A DNA stretch of 64,000 nt from Mycobacterium sp. IS-1742 (lineage in GTDB: Bacteria > Actinomycetota > Actinomycetes > Mycobacteriales > Mycobacteriaceae). Below are positions 23,351-34,160 of this stretch, in pieces. The position numbers were made by a program, and so were the translations under genes. The notes beneath the pieces were generated by a model that saw only the letters and a program-made list of their open reading frames with translations, did not search any database and was not told the DNA's origin. Position 1 is the stretch's first letter. Every line of letters begins with the position of its first letter. The stretch covers positions 1-64,000 of the forward strand of contig NZ_LQIV01000001.1 in the NCBI RefSeq assembly GCF_001500125.1, in the 5' to 3' direction.

Positions 23351-25486
23351 ATGAGTGACGGCGACAGCCACGGGGCTGATGCCACTCCCGACCCTCGGCG
23401 TCCCCGCGAACCGGAATCCGACTGGGACAACGAATGGCTTACCCGATCCAGCCGGCGATCGGCGGGTGCCGCGCCGTGGGAACGCAGTGAACCCCTCCGA
23501 CGCGCGCAACCCGAACCGGAAGCGGACGTCGACGCCCCCGACGGGACGGACGAGACCGACGAATCGGGAGAGCCGAGCGGCAGCCACACCGCGGGTGCGG
23601 TCACCGTCGCCGACCTGATCGCCAAACTCAACGGCGACGGCGCGGCCCCGGCGGAGATCACGCCGAAGCGCAGGCGCGCGGAGCCCGACCCGGAGCCCGA
23701 ACCCGAACCGCCCGCCCCGGAAACCGAGGTCATCGAGGCGATCCGCGAACCCGTCCGCGAGGCGGCCGACCCGGACCGCCAGGACACCGAGATCATCCCC
23801 GCGGCGACCGGCGCGTACGCCGACAACCTGCCCGTCCTGGCCGCGGATCCGCGTGACCGCGTGCCGCCGTACCGCATCGGCGACGGCGGGGCGGGCGGGG
23901 CCGAAGACGAACCGCACCGACGCCGCCGGATCATCCTGGCCGGACGCTCGGCGGCCGCGCTGCTCGCGGTGCTGGCACTGGTTCTCACCGGCGGCGCCTG
24001 GCAGTGGCAGTCGTCGAAGAACAGCCTGATGAACCGGGTGTCGGCGCTGGACCAGGACAGCCGCGACATCGTCGATCCGAACGCCCAGTTCGGTGACGAG
24101 AACTTCCTGATCGTCGGCGTGGACAGCCGCATCGGCGACAACAGCGGCATGGGCGCGGGCACCACCGACGACGCCGCCGGGGCCAGGTCGGACACCGTGA
24201 TGCTGGTCAACATCCCGGCCAACCGGAAACGCGTCGTGGCGGTGTCCTTCCCCCGTGACCTGTCCATCGATCCGATGGAATGCGAACCCTGGAACCCGGA
24301 GACGGGCGCCTACGGCCCGATCGAGGACCCGGAGTCGCCGATGTACGGGCAGGAAACGGTCTACACCGAGTACAAGCTCAATTCGGCGTACGCGGTCGGC
24401 GGGCCGAAGTGTCTGGTCAAGGTCGTGCAGAAGCTCTCCGGTCTGTCGGTGAACCGCTTCATGGCCGTCGACTTCGCCGGGTTCTCCAAGATGGTCGACG
24501 CGCTCGGCGGTGTCGAGGTGTGCAGCACCGAACCGTTGGAGGACTACGAACTCGGCACCGTGCTGCCGGTCGCCGGCCGCCAGATGGTCGACGGGCACAC
24601 CGCGCTCAACTACGTGCGCGCGCGCCAGGTCACCACCGAGATCAACGGCGACTACGGCCGCATCAAGCGCCAACAACGGTTCCTGTCGTCGCTGCTGCGT
24701 TCGCTGATCTCCAAGGAAGTGTTCTTCTCGCTGTCCAAGCTCAACAACGTGGTCAACATGTTCATCGACGACAGCTACGTCGACAACATCGACACCCGCG
24801 ACCTGGTGACACTGGGCCAGTCGATCCAGGGGGTCACCGCGGGACGGATCAGCTTCGTCACCGTGCCGACCACCGGCTACGCGGACGAGTACGGCAACGA
24901 GACCCCCCGCACCGACGACATGCGCGCGCTGTTCACCGCGATCATCAACGACGACCCGCTGCCCGGGGAGAAGAACGCGGACAACACCCCGGTGCCGGGC
25001 ACCCCGGAGTCGACGACGGCGGATCCGGAGGCCGAGACCGCCGGATCCGACTCACAACCGAACGCCGAACTGGTCAACGCCGTCGCCACCGAACCGCAGG
25101 ACGTCACGGTGCAGGTGTCGAATTCGACCGGGCAGACCGGACTCGGCGCGACGACCGCCGAAGCGCTCCAGCAATACGGGTTCAACGTCACGACACCCGA
25201 CGACTATCCGAGCGCGATGACCGCGACGACGGTCTTCTTTTCCCCTGGCAACGAGCAGGCGGCGGCCACGGTCGCGTCGTCGTTCGCCAACCCCACCATC
25301 GAGCGGGTCGGCGGGATGGGCGACATCGTCCAGGTGGTGCTCGGCAGCGATTTCGACACCGTCGCCGCCCCCACGCCCAGCGGCTCGCCCGTTCAGGTGA
25401 ACGTGTTACACGACACCGGCAGCACACCGGCTCCCCTGCCCGAGGATCTCAACGTCACCAACGCCGCCGACACCAGCTGCGAATAG
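23351..25486 (+). CDS. LytR-CpsA-Psr (LCP) family cell-wall ligase
   Basis: 711 residues. Order: disordered acidic cytoplasmic region (1-190), basic RRRR stop, one membrane segment (about 195-216), extracellular LCP domain with FLIVGVDSRIGD, RSDTVMLVNIPANRKRVVAVSFPRDL and DYGRIKRQQRF (the Arg and Asp residues that bind the polyprenyl diphosphate), then a LytR_C domain near the C-terminus (VQVSNSTGQTGLGATTAEALQQYGF). LCP proteins attach arabinogalactan to peptidoglycan. It corresponds in position to Rv0822c. The start ATG 23351 follows a GGAG site; ATG 23234 is an in-frame alternative. Confidence 0.93.
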   Translation: MSDGDSHGADATPDPRRPREPESDWDNEWLTRSSRRSAGAAPWERSEPLRRAQPEPEADVDAPDGTDETDESGEPSGSHTAGAVTVADLIAKLNGDGAAPAEITPKRRRAEPDPEPEPEPPAPETEVIEAIREPVREAADPDRQDTEIIPAATGAYADNLPVLAADPRDRVPPYRIGDGGAGGAEDEPHRRRRIILAGRSAAALLAVLALVLTGGAWQWQSSKNSLMNRVSALDQDSRDIVDPNAQFGDENFLIVGVDSRIGDNSGMGAGTTDDAAGARSDTVMLVNIPANRKRVVAVSFPRDLSIDPMECEPWNPETGAYGPIEDPESPMYGQETVYTEYKLNSAYAVGGPKCLVKVVQKLSGLSVNRFMAVDFAGFSKMVDALGGVEVCSTEPLEDYELGTVLPVAGRQMVDGHTALNYVRARQVTTEINGDYGRIKRQQRFLSSLLRSLISKEVFFSLSKLNNVVNMFIDDSYVDNIDTRDLVTLGQSIQGVTAGRISFVTVPTTGYADEYGNETPRTDDMRALFTAIINDDPLPGEKNADNTPVPGTPESTTADPEAETAGSDSQPNAELVNAVATEPQDVTVQVSNSTGQTGLGATTAEALQQYGFNVTTPDDYPSAMTATTVFFSPGNEQAAATVASSFANPTIERVGGMGDIVQVVLGSDFDTVAAPTPSGSPVQVNVLHDTGSTPAPLPEDLNVTNAADTSCE

Positions 25487-25565
25487 CCCCGCCCCGAAGC
25501 GTTTGGGCAGGTGGCATTCACCGTCAGTTCACCCGTGGCTCCGTGACGACGCCCGCTGTGACCTC

Positions 25566-25577
25566 TAGTCTGGACAC
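25566..25577 (+). promoter_or_regulatory. Leaderless promoter of phoU (-10)
   Basis: TAGTCT at 25566-25571 lies 6 nt before the phoU ATG, the distance expected when transcription begins on the start codon. No ribosome site precedes the ATG, consistent with a leaderless mRNA. Confidence 0.55.
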
Positions 25578-26246
25578 ATGCGAACCGCGTACCACGAGCA
25601 ACTAGGGGCCCTCACCGATCAACTCGGTGAGATGTGCGGCCTGGCCGGCGGAGCGATGGAGCGCGCGACACAGGCACTGCTGCAGGCCGATCTGGTCCTG
25701 GCCGAACAGGTCATCTCCGACCACGATCAGATCGCCACGATGAGTGCACGCGCCGAGGAGGCGGCGTTCGTGCTGCTGGCGCTGCAGGCTCCCGTCGCAG
25801 GCGATCTGCGCGCCGTGGTCAGTTCCATCCAGATCGTCGCCGACGTGGACCGGATGGGCGCGTTGGCCCTCCACGTCGCCAAGATCGCGCGGCGCCGTCA
25901 TCCGCAGCACGTGCTGCCCGAAGAGGTCAACGGCTATTTCGCCGAGATGGGACGCGTCGCGGTCGAACTCGGCAACGCAGCCCAAGAGGTGCTGGAGACA
26001 CGCGATCCCGAGAAGGCGGCCCGCATCCAGGAGGAAGACGATGCGATGGACGATCTGCACCGTCACCTGTTCACGGTCCTGATGGACCGGGAGTGGAAGC
26101 ACGGCGTGACCGCGGCCGTCGACGTGACGCTGCTGAGCCGGTTCTACGAGCGCTTCGCCGACCACGCCGTCGAGGTGGCGCGCCGGGTCATCTTCCAGGT
26201 GACCGGCGCCTACCCGACCGAAGAGGTCATCCCGACGCCGCGCTAG
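25578..26246 (+). CDS. phoU: PhoU, phosphate-signalling regulator (PhoY2-like)
   Basis: 222 residues, all-helical with two PhoU repeats: one around [25 protein letters not shown] and another around [20 protein letters not shown], each with metal-binding acidic residues. PhoU-type proteins link the Pst transporter to the SenX3-RegX3 two-component system and repress the phosphate-starvation response; in mycobacteria PhoY1/PhoY2 also affect persistence. It is convergent with pstB, and an 80-bp gap with a hairpin separates them. Confidence 0.95.
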   Translation: MRTAYHEQLGALTDQLGEMCGLAGGAMERATQALLQADLVLAEQVISDHDQIATMSARAEEAAFVLLALQAPVAGDLRAVVSSIQIVADVDRMGALALHVAKIARRRHPQHVLPEEVNGYFAEMGRVAVELGNAAQEVLETRDPEKAARIQEEDDAMDDLHRHLFTVLMDREWKHGVTAAVDVTLLSRFYERFADHAVEVARRVIFQVTGAYPTEEVIPTPR

Positions 26247-26257
26247 TCCGGCACCCC

Positions 26258-26315
26258 GAGCAGACACAGAATCGCCCTGAATCCTCTCGATTCAGGGCGA
26301 TTCTGTGTCTGGTCG
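26258..26315. repeat. Intergenic hairpin element, copy 2 (bidirectional terminator)
   Basis: The left arm starts CGAGCAGACACAGAATCGCC (26258-26277) and continues to CTGAAT; the right arm (26291-26315) is its near-complement, with a short loop CCTCTCG and one G to C change near the end. It lies between the convergent 3' ends of phoU and pstB, so it can end both transcripts. The outer 20 bases match the hairpin at 7851-7908 except for one base; the inner part differs. Confidence 0.8.
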
Positions 26316-26326
26316 TGGAACGGAGG

Positions 26327-27103
26327 TCAGCCGAAGCGGCCGGAGATGTAATCCTCGGTGGCCTTCTGCCGCGGGTTGGAGAAGATCTTCTCGGTGTCGT
26401 CGATCTCGATGAGCCGGCCGGGCTTACCGGTCGCCTCGAGGTTGAAGAACGCCGTCTGATCGCTCACCCGCGCCGCCTGCTGCATGTTGTGGGTGACGAT
26501 GACGATGGTGAAATCCTGTTTGAGCTCCGCGATGAGGTCCTCGATCGCCAGCGTCGAGATCGGGTCGAGCGCGGAACACGGCTCATCCATCAGCAGCACG
26601 TCGGGCTGCACGGCGATGGCCCGGGCGATGCACAGCCGCTGCTGCTGACCGCCCGACAGCCCGCCGCCCGGTTTGTCGAGGCGGTCCTTGACCTCGGTCC
26701 ACAGGTTCGCGCCCCGCAGGGAGCGCTCGGCGACCTCGTCGAGGGTCTTGCGGTTGCGCACACCCTGCAGCTTGAGCCCGGCCACCACATTGTCGCGAAT
26801 CGACATGGTGGGGAACGGATTCGGGCGCTGGAACACCATGCCGATGGTCTTGCGCACGCCCACCGGGTCGACGCCTGCGCCGTAGATGTCCTCGCCGTCG
26901 AGCAGCACCGAACCCTTCACGTACGCACCGGGAATGACCTCGTGCATGCGGTTCAGCGTGCGCAGCACCGTGGACTTGCCGCAGCCCGACGGACCGATGA
27001 ACGCGGTGACGCTGCGCGGGGGCACCGACATCGAGACGTCGGCGACCGCGTGGAACGCGCCGTAGAAGATGTTGACGTCCTTGAGGTCCAGACGCTTGGC
27101 CAT
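26327..27103 (-). CDS. pstB: PstB, phosphate ABC transporter ATPase
   Basis: 258 residues. Walker [10 protein letters not shown] at 37-45, ABC signature [14 protein letters not shown], Walker [13 protein letters not shown] and the switch His in [11 protein letters not shown] are all present. PstB powers high-affinity phosphate import with PstS, PstC and PstA. It is last in the operon, starting 21 bp after pstA. In M. tuberculosis the gene at this place is called phoT. Confidence 0.97.
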   Translation of the reverse strand: MAKRLDLKDVNIFYGAFHAVADVSMSVPPRSVTAFIGPSGCGKSTVLRTLNRMHEVIPGAYVKGSVLLDGEDIYGAGVDPVGVRKTIGMVFQRPNPFPTMSIRDNVVAGLKLQGVRNRKTLDEVAERSLRGANLWTEVKDRLDKPGGGLSGGQQQRLCIARAIAVQPDVLLMDEPCSALDPISTLAIEDLIAELKQDFTIVIVTHNMQQAARVSDQTAFFNLEATGKPGRLIEIDDTEKIFSNPRQKATEDYISGRFG

Positions 27104-27124
27104 GGTGGTTTCTCCTAAACCTGC

Positions 27125-28057
27125 TCAGACCTTTTTAGGGGCGAAGAATTTGGCGAGGTAACGCGCGCCGACGTTGAGAAGCGCGATGAGGACGACGAGC
27201 GTGAACGCCGCGCCCCAGAGGCGGTCGGTGGGCACCGGATTCGCACCGGCGCCTGCCGAGGTCTGGTCGTACATCATGCCGGGCAGCGATCCCATGAAGC
27301 CGCCGAACATGTCGAAGTTCATCGCCTGGGCGTAGCCGACCAGGATCAGCAGCGGCGCCGTCTCGCCCATCACGCGCGCCAGCGCCAGCATCACGCCGGT
27401 CACGATGCCCGACAGCGCGGTCGGGATGACGATCGACGAGATCGTCTTCCACTTCGGAACGCCCAGTGCGTAACTCGCTTCGCGCAGGTCCATCGGCACG
27501 ACCCGCAGCATCTCCTCGGTCGAGCGCACGATCACCGGGATCATGAGCAGCACCAGCGCGAGTGACACCGCGAAACCGGACCGCTCGAAGCCCAGTGTCG
27601 CCACCCACAGCGCGTAGATGAACAGCGCCGCCACGATCGAGGGCACCCCGGTGAGGATGTCGACCATGAAGGTGGTGACCTTGCCCAACCGGGTGCCGCC
27701 GCCGTACTCGACCAGATAGATGCCGACGAACACGCCGACGGGGATCGAGATCACCGCACACACCAACGCCTGCAGGACGGTGCCGACCAGTGCGTGATAC
27801 GCCCCGCCGCCCGCCTGGAACGCCGTCATCCCCGCCTGCGAATTGGTCCACCAGGTCGACGATGTGACCGCGCCGATGCCCTTCGAGACGACGGTGAACA
27901 GCACCCACAGCAGCGGGACGATCGCGACCACCACGGAGGCGGTCACCAGGACGGTGGCGACGCCGTTGGTGATCTTGCGCCGGGTGCTGACCCCCTGGAA
28001 GGTGGGCACCTTGACGGGCCGGTCCAGGGTGGCCGCGGGGGAAGCGGGCGGAGTCAT
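27125..28057 (-). CDS. pstA: PstA, phosphate ABC transporter permease
   Basis: 310 residues with six membrane segments. The EAA loop EASYALGVPKWKTISSIVIP, which contacts PstB, is clear, as is the conserved ARVMGETAPLL segment. The start ATG at 28057 overlaps the pstC stop by 4 bp (ATGA). The N-terminal ~30 residues are cytoplasmic and Pro-rich. Confidence 0.96.
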   Translation of the reverse strand: MTPPASPAATLDRPVKVPTFQGVSTRRKITNGVATVLVTASVVVAIVPLLWVLFTVVSKGIGAVTSSTWWTNSQAGMTAFQAGGGAYHALVGTVLQALVCAVISIPVGVFVGIYLVEYGGGTRLGKVTTFMVDILTGVPSIVAALFIYALWVATLGFERSGFAVSLALVLLMIPVIVRSTEEMLRVVPMDLREASYALGVPKWKTISSIVIPTALSGIVTGVMLALARVMGETAPLLILVGYAQAMNFDMFGGFMGSLPGMMYDQTSAGAGANPVPTDRLWGAAFTLVVLIALLNVGARYLAKFFAPKKV

Positions 28058-29103
28058 GATGCGGACCGATCCTTTCCGGACACCGCGGCGCGGGCCAGCG
28101 AGTTCACCACGAACGTCAGGATGAACAGCACCAGGCCGGCGGCGATGTAGGCGCCGGCCTTGTACTGGTCGTTGAACTCGCTTGCCGCGGCGGCGATCTT
28201 GCTCGCGAACGTGTAACCGGCGTCGAACAGCGACCACCCGAACGCCTGCTGGGTGCCGCGCAGGATGATCAGCAGCGCGATCGTCTCACCGAGCGCGCGG
28301 CCCAGACCGAGCATCGCGCCGCTGATGTAGCCGGACATGCCGAACGGCAACACCGTCGTGCGGACCACTTCCCAGCGGGTGGCGCCCAGCGCGAGCGCGG
28401 CCTCGATCTGGCCGCGTGGCGTCTGCACGAACACCTCGCGGGTGACCGCGGTGATGATCGGCAGGATCATCACCCCGAGCACGATGCCGGCGGTGAAGAT
28501 CGTGCCGCCGCCGGCCACCGACGCGTTGCCGGTCTCGAACAGGAACAACCAGCCGAGAGTGTCGTTGAGCCACACCGCGAACGGTTTGATCGCCGGGGCC
28601 AGCACGTACAGACCCCACACGCCGTAGATGATCGACGGCACCGCGGCCAGCAGGTCGACCATGTAGCCCAGCGGACCCGCCACCCGCTTCGGCGCGTAGT
28701 TGGTCAGGTAGATGGCGATGCCCAGGGCCACGGGCATTGCCAGCACCAGTGCGAACACCGACACGAACACGGTCACCTGAAGCAGGTCGAGGATGCCGAA
28801 CTGCATCGCCGACGTGTCGGTGGTGACCCAGTTACCGCCGTAGAGGAAGAAGTTCGCCTCGTTGCGTGACAGGGCGGGAACCGCGCGCCACAGCAGGAAG
28901 AGCCCGATCGCCACGATGATGGCGACGATGAGGACCCCCGAGCCCTCCGCGAGCCCGCGGAAGACCCGGTCGCCGAACCTCACCTTGGCGTGGCGCGACG
29001 GGTCGGTGGAGATGGGTTCCGGTTCGGGGAAGGGCGCGGCCACGGCCTCGCCCGATCCCCGTTCCGTCGGATTGGGATATGTCACATCCAGCCTGTCGGT
29101 CAT
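28054..29103 (-). CDS. pstC: PstC, phosphate ABC transporter permease
   Basis: 349 residues with a 50-residue cytoplasmic N-terminus and about six membrane segments. The EAA loop IEAALALGATRWEVVRTTVLP and the LGRALGETIALLI segment are typical of PstC. It pairs with PstA to form the channel. It follows pstS by 49 bp and overlaps pstA by 4 bp, so the permease pair is translationally coupled. Confidence 0.96.
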   Translation of the reverse strand: MTDRLDVTYPNPTERGSGEAVAAPFPEPEPISTDPSRHAKVRFGDRVFRGLAEGSGVLIVAIIVAIGLFLLWRAVPALSRNEANFFLYGGNWVTTDTSAMQFGILDLLQVTVFVSVFALVLAMPVALGIAIYLTNYAPKRVAGPLGYMVDLLAAVPSIIYGVWGLYVLAPAIKPFAVWLNDTLGWLFLFETGNASVAGGGTIFTAGIVLGVMILPIITAVTREVFVQTPRGQIEAALALGATRWEVVRTTVLPFGMSGYISGAMLGLGRALGETIALLIILRGTQQAFGWSLFDAGYTFASKIAAAASEFNDQYKAGAYIAAGLVLFILTFVVNSLARAAVSGKDRSAS

Positions 29104-29152
29104 CGGATTCGCATTCCATCCTCACCGTGTTCGTGTCGCGGCGCCACCAGGG

Positions 29153-30277
29153 TCAGGCAGTCGAGCCGATGGCCTCGATGGATCCCAGCAGCCGCTCCTT
29201 GAAGCGGTCGGGCAGCGGGACATAGCCGGCGGCCGACAGGCCACCCTGTCCGTCGTTGGCGGCCACGGTGAGGAAGGACTTCACCGCGGCGGCCGTCTCG
29301 GCGTCGTATCCGTTGGAGCAGACGATCTCGTAGGTGGCCAGCACCAGCGGGTACGCCCCGGCTTCCTTGGTGCCGTACAGCGAGTCGAGGTCGAGTGCCA
29401 GGTCGTTGCCCTCGCCGGCGAACTGCGCGGCGTCGATGGCCTTGCCTGCCGTCTCGTCGGTCAATTCCACCGGACCGCCGCCGTTGTCGATCTGGGCGTA
29501 GGGGATGCCGGCCTGGTCGGCGAAGCCCTTCTCGACGTAGCCGATGGAACCCGGGGTCGCCTGCACGGCCTGTGCGACACCCGCCGACTTCTGGGCGCCC
29601 TCGCCCGCGCCGCCCTGGAATTCGCTGCCGTCGCCCTTGGTCCACGTCTGCGGGGCGGCCGCGGCCAGGTACTTCTGGAAGTTGTCGGTGGTGCCCGACG
29701 AATCCGAACGGAAGATCGGGGTGATCGGGGTGTCGGGCAGCGTCTTGCCCTGGTTCAGCCCGGCGATGGCCGGGTCGTTCCAGGTCTTGATCTGGCCCTG
29801 GAAGATCTTGGCCAGGGTGTCACCGTTGAGCACGAGGCCGTCGACGCCCTCGATGTTGTAGGCGAGCGCGATCGGGCCGAACACCAGCGGCAGGTTCCAT
29901 GCCGGGTTGCCGCCGCACCGCTCGGCCGCCTGCTGCGCCTGCTCCTCCTTGATCACCGAGTCGGACCCGGCGAAGTCGACGTTGCCCGCGACGAACTGCT
30001 CGCGGCCGGCGCCGGATCCGGTCGGGTTGTAGGACAGGTTCTTGCCCGCGCATTTCTGGCCCCACACCTGGTTGAACACGGCGATCGCGTTCTGCTGGGC
30101 GGTCGAACCCTCTGCGGTCACCGAATTCTTGCCACCGCACTCGGCGCCGGCCGAATCGGTGCCGGATGCTCCGGTGGTCTGGGCGGTGCCCGCGTTGTTG
30201 TCGCTGCCGCACGCGGTCAGCGTCAGCGCGGCGATCGCTGTGGCGGACACCACCATGCCCATGCTCTTGAGCTTCAC
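29153..30277 (-). CDS. pstS: PstS, phosphate-binding lipoprotein
   Basis: 374 residues. The signal peptide MKLKSMGMVVSATAIAAL ends in the lipobox LTAC with C23 as the lipidated residue. The mature part has phosphate-binding stretches ITAEGSTAQQ-like (VTAEGSTAQQ), GSGAGREQFV, FAGSDSVIKEE and RSDSSGTTDNF. It is the outer-face phosphate receptor of the Pst importer. It is first in the operon; the promoter lies in 30278-30383. Confidence 0.96.
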   Translation of the reverse strand: MKLKSMGMVVSATAIAALTLTACGSDNNAGTAQTTGASGTDSAGAECGGKNSVTAEGSTAQQNAIAVFNQVWGQKCAGKNLSYNPTGSGAGREQFVAGNVDFAGSDSVIKEEQAQQAAERCGGNPAWNLPLVFGPIALAYNIEGVDGLVLNGDTLAKIFQGQIKTWNDPAIAGLNQGKTLPDTPITPIFRSDSSGTTDNFQKYLAAAAPQTWTKGDGSEFQGGAGEGAQKSAGVAQAVQATPGSIGYVEKGFADQAGIPYAQIDNGGGPVELTDETAGKAIDAAQFAGEGNDLALDLDSLYGTKEAGAYPLVLATYEIVCSNGYDAETAAAVKSFLTVAANDGQGGLSAAGYVPLPDRFKERLLGSIEAIGSTA

Positions 30278-30365
30278 TTATCCCACTTTCGTAGACGGCT
30301 TCGAACTCACCGCGCAACGTATGCGGCGCTGGTGGACGGTTCGCCTATCGCGGGTTAACGCGTGG

Positions 30366-30377
30366 TGAACAGGTTCA
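30366..30377. promoter_or_regulatory. Possible RegX3-type site upstream of pstS
   Basis: TGAAC-AG-GTTCA (30366-30377) is a perfect 12-bp inverted repeat about 90 bp upstream of pstS. RegX3 sites in mycobacteria are built on GTTCAC-like half-sites, so this is a plausible phosphate-response operator, though a second half-site in standard spacing was not found with certainty. Confidence 0.4.
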
Positions 30378-30383
30378 GTGATC

Positions 30384-33028
<2,645 letters not shown>

Positions 33029-33032
<4 letters not shown>

Positions 33033-33451
33033 GCTCGTCATGGATCGTCGTGATCGCGGTGCTCATCGCGGTGTTCGGGATCGCGCTCGTGGTGGGCCGC
33101 CTGATCACCCTGCGCGCCGGCCTGCTCAAGGGCGAGGCCGCCGCGGCGAACATCGACACCTCGGGGCTCGGCCTCTCGGACACGGGTCCGACCGTCCTGC
33201 ACTTCAGCGCCGTATGGTGCGGGCCCTGCGACGCCGTGCGCCGCGTGGTCGACCAGGTGTGCCGAGAGCTGCCCGAGGTCGCGCACGTCGAGATCGACAT
33301 GGACGCCAATCCGGAAGCGGCCAGGCGGCTTTCGGTCCTGTCGCTGCCGACCACGATCATCTTCGACGCCCACGGCCGTCCGCGCTACCGCACGTCGGGC
33401 GTGCCGAAGGTCGCTGACCTGCGGTCCGTGCTGGAGCCACTGTTGGCCTGA
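33029..33451 (+). CDS. thiX: Membrane-anchored thioredoxin-fold protein (ThiX-like)
   Basis: 140 residues. A membrane segment at residues 5-25 is followed by a thioredoxin domain with the active site WCGPC at 63-67 and the cis-Pro loop SLPTTIIF. The topology suggests the domain faces either side; positive residues after the segment (RLITLRAG) favour the cytoplasm. M. tuberculosis ThiX (Rv0816c) sits at the same position. It is coupled to lmeA by a 4-bp overlap and followed by the polycysteine leader. Confidence 0.9.
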
Positions 33452-33467
33452 TCACCCTGTCATTGGG

Positions 33468-33479
33468 TAAGCTGGCCGC
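33468..33479 (+). promoter_or_regulatory. Leaderless promoter of the polycysteine leader / cysA operon
   Basis: TAAGCT at 33468-33473 is followed by 6 nt and then the GTG of the leader peptide at 33480, which should therefore be the first base of the mRNA. No clear -35 is seen, as is normal in mycobacteria. Confidence 0.65.
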
Positions 33480-33569
33480 GTGTTCGCCCGCCTCGAGCTG
33501 ATGCTCACCAAGCGCCGCGCAGTCGATCTGTGCCGCACCGCGGGTTGTTGCTGTTGTTGTTGTAGCTGA
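33480..33569 (+). CDS. Polycysteine leader peptide (cysteine-responsive attenuator)
   Basis: A 29-residue frame starting with GTG as probable first base of the transcript: MFARLELMLTKRRAVDLCRT, then AG, six Cys in a row (TGT TGC TGT TGT TGT TGT), Ser, stop at 33567-33569. The layout matches the leaderless polycysteine ORFs upstream of cysA-type operons described in M. smegmatis and M. tuberculosis, where Cys-codon translation senses cysteine supply: low charged tRNA-Cys stalls ribosomes and raises expression of the downstream genes. A stem (33563-33572 with 33597-33607) forms right at the Cys codons and stop. Confidence 0.92.
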   Translation: MFARLELMLTKRRAVDLCRTAGCCCCCCS

Positions 33570-33607
33570 GCGTCCTCGCGCGGCCATGGTCGCGTTCGCT
33601 CGAGCTA
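33563..33607 (+). promoter_or_regulatory. Candidate attenuator stem behind the polycysteine ORF
   Basis: TAGCTGAGCG (33563-33572) can pair with CGCTCGAGCTA (33597-33607), with one bulge; the left arm includes the leader stop codon, so a ribosome stalled in the Cys run would block it. The next gene starts 53 nt after the stem, with an AACAGGAG site. The pairing is found by eye only. Confidence 0.45.
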
Positions 33608-33660
33608 GCGGCTCTGGCCTGTCCACAACCAGACATCCAACGCAACAGGAGTATGACCAC

Positions 33661-34131
33661 ATGTCCACGCCGACCGACACCGTGCCGGACCCCCGGGTCG
33701 ACGTCCGCGGTCCCCGGTTCACCGCCTGGGTGACCACCGGTGTGCTGGTCGCGACGCTGGTGGTGTCCGCCGTGAGTCCGCTCGCGGCGGCGGTGCTGCT
33801 CGGTGCGCAGAGCGTCGTCTTCGTGATCGGCGCCCTGCGCGGTCCCCGGCAGCACCCCTACGGCATCGTGTTCCGCGTGCTCGTCGCGCCCCGCCTCGGC
33901 CCGGCCACCGACCGCGAACCCGCGGCCCCCTTGAAGTTCGCCCAGCTCGTCGGCCTCGTCTTCGCCGCCGTCGGCGCCATCGCATTCGCCGCGGACTGGT
34001 CCGCGGTCGGTCTGGTCTTCACCGCGTTCGCCCTGTTCGCGGCGTTTCTCAACGCGGCCTTCGGCATCTGCCTGGGCTGCCGGCTCTACCCGCTCGCAGC
34101 CCGGCTCCGCCGGGTCCCCACCTCCGCATGA
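33661..34131 (+). CDS. DUF4395 membrane protein
   Basis: 156 residues with about four membrane segments (WVTTGVLVATLVVSAVSPL, AAVLLGAQSVVFVIGAL, LVGLVFAAVGAIAFAA, VGLVFTAFALFAAFLNAA) and a C-terminal FGICLGCRLYPL motif whose CxxC-like pair (CLGC) is characteristic of DUF4395. The start MSTPTDTVPDP follows an AACAGGAG site. It is between the cysteine leader and cysA, so it belongs to the cysteine-controlled operon, suggesting a role in sulfur or thiol transfer at the membrane. Function unproven. Confidence 0.87.
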   Translation: MSTPTDTVPDPRVDVRGPRFTAWVTTGVLVATLVVSAVSPLAAAVLLGAQSVVFVIGALRGPRQHPYGIVFRVLVAPRLGPATDREPAAPLKFAQLVGLVFAAVGAIAFAADWSAVGLVFTAFALFAAFLNAAFGICLGCRLYPLAARLRRVPTSA

Positions 34132-34160
34132 CTTCGAAGTAAGCAACGAAAGGATCATCG

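Noticed and set aside
33545-33563. TTG/TGT trinucleotide repeat considered as a microsatellite
   Set aside because: In frame it is a run of Cys codons with one TGC interruption, placed at the end of a short leader ORF with its own promoter; the coding explanation is better.
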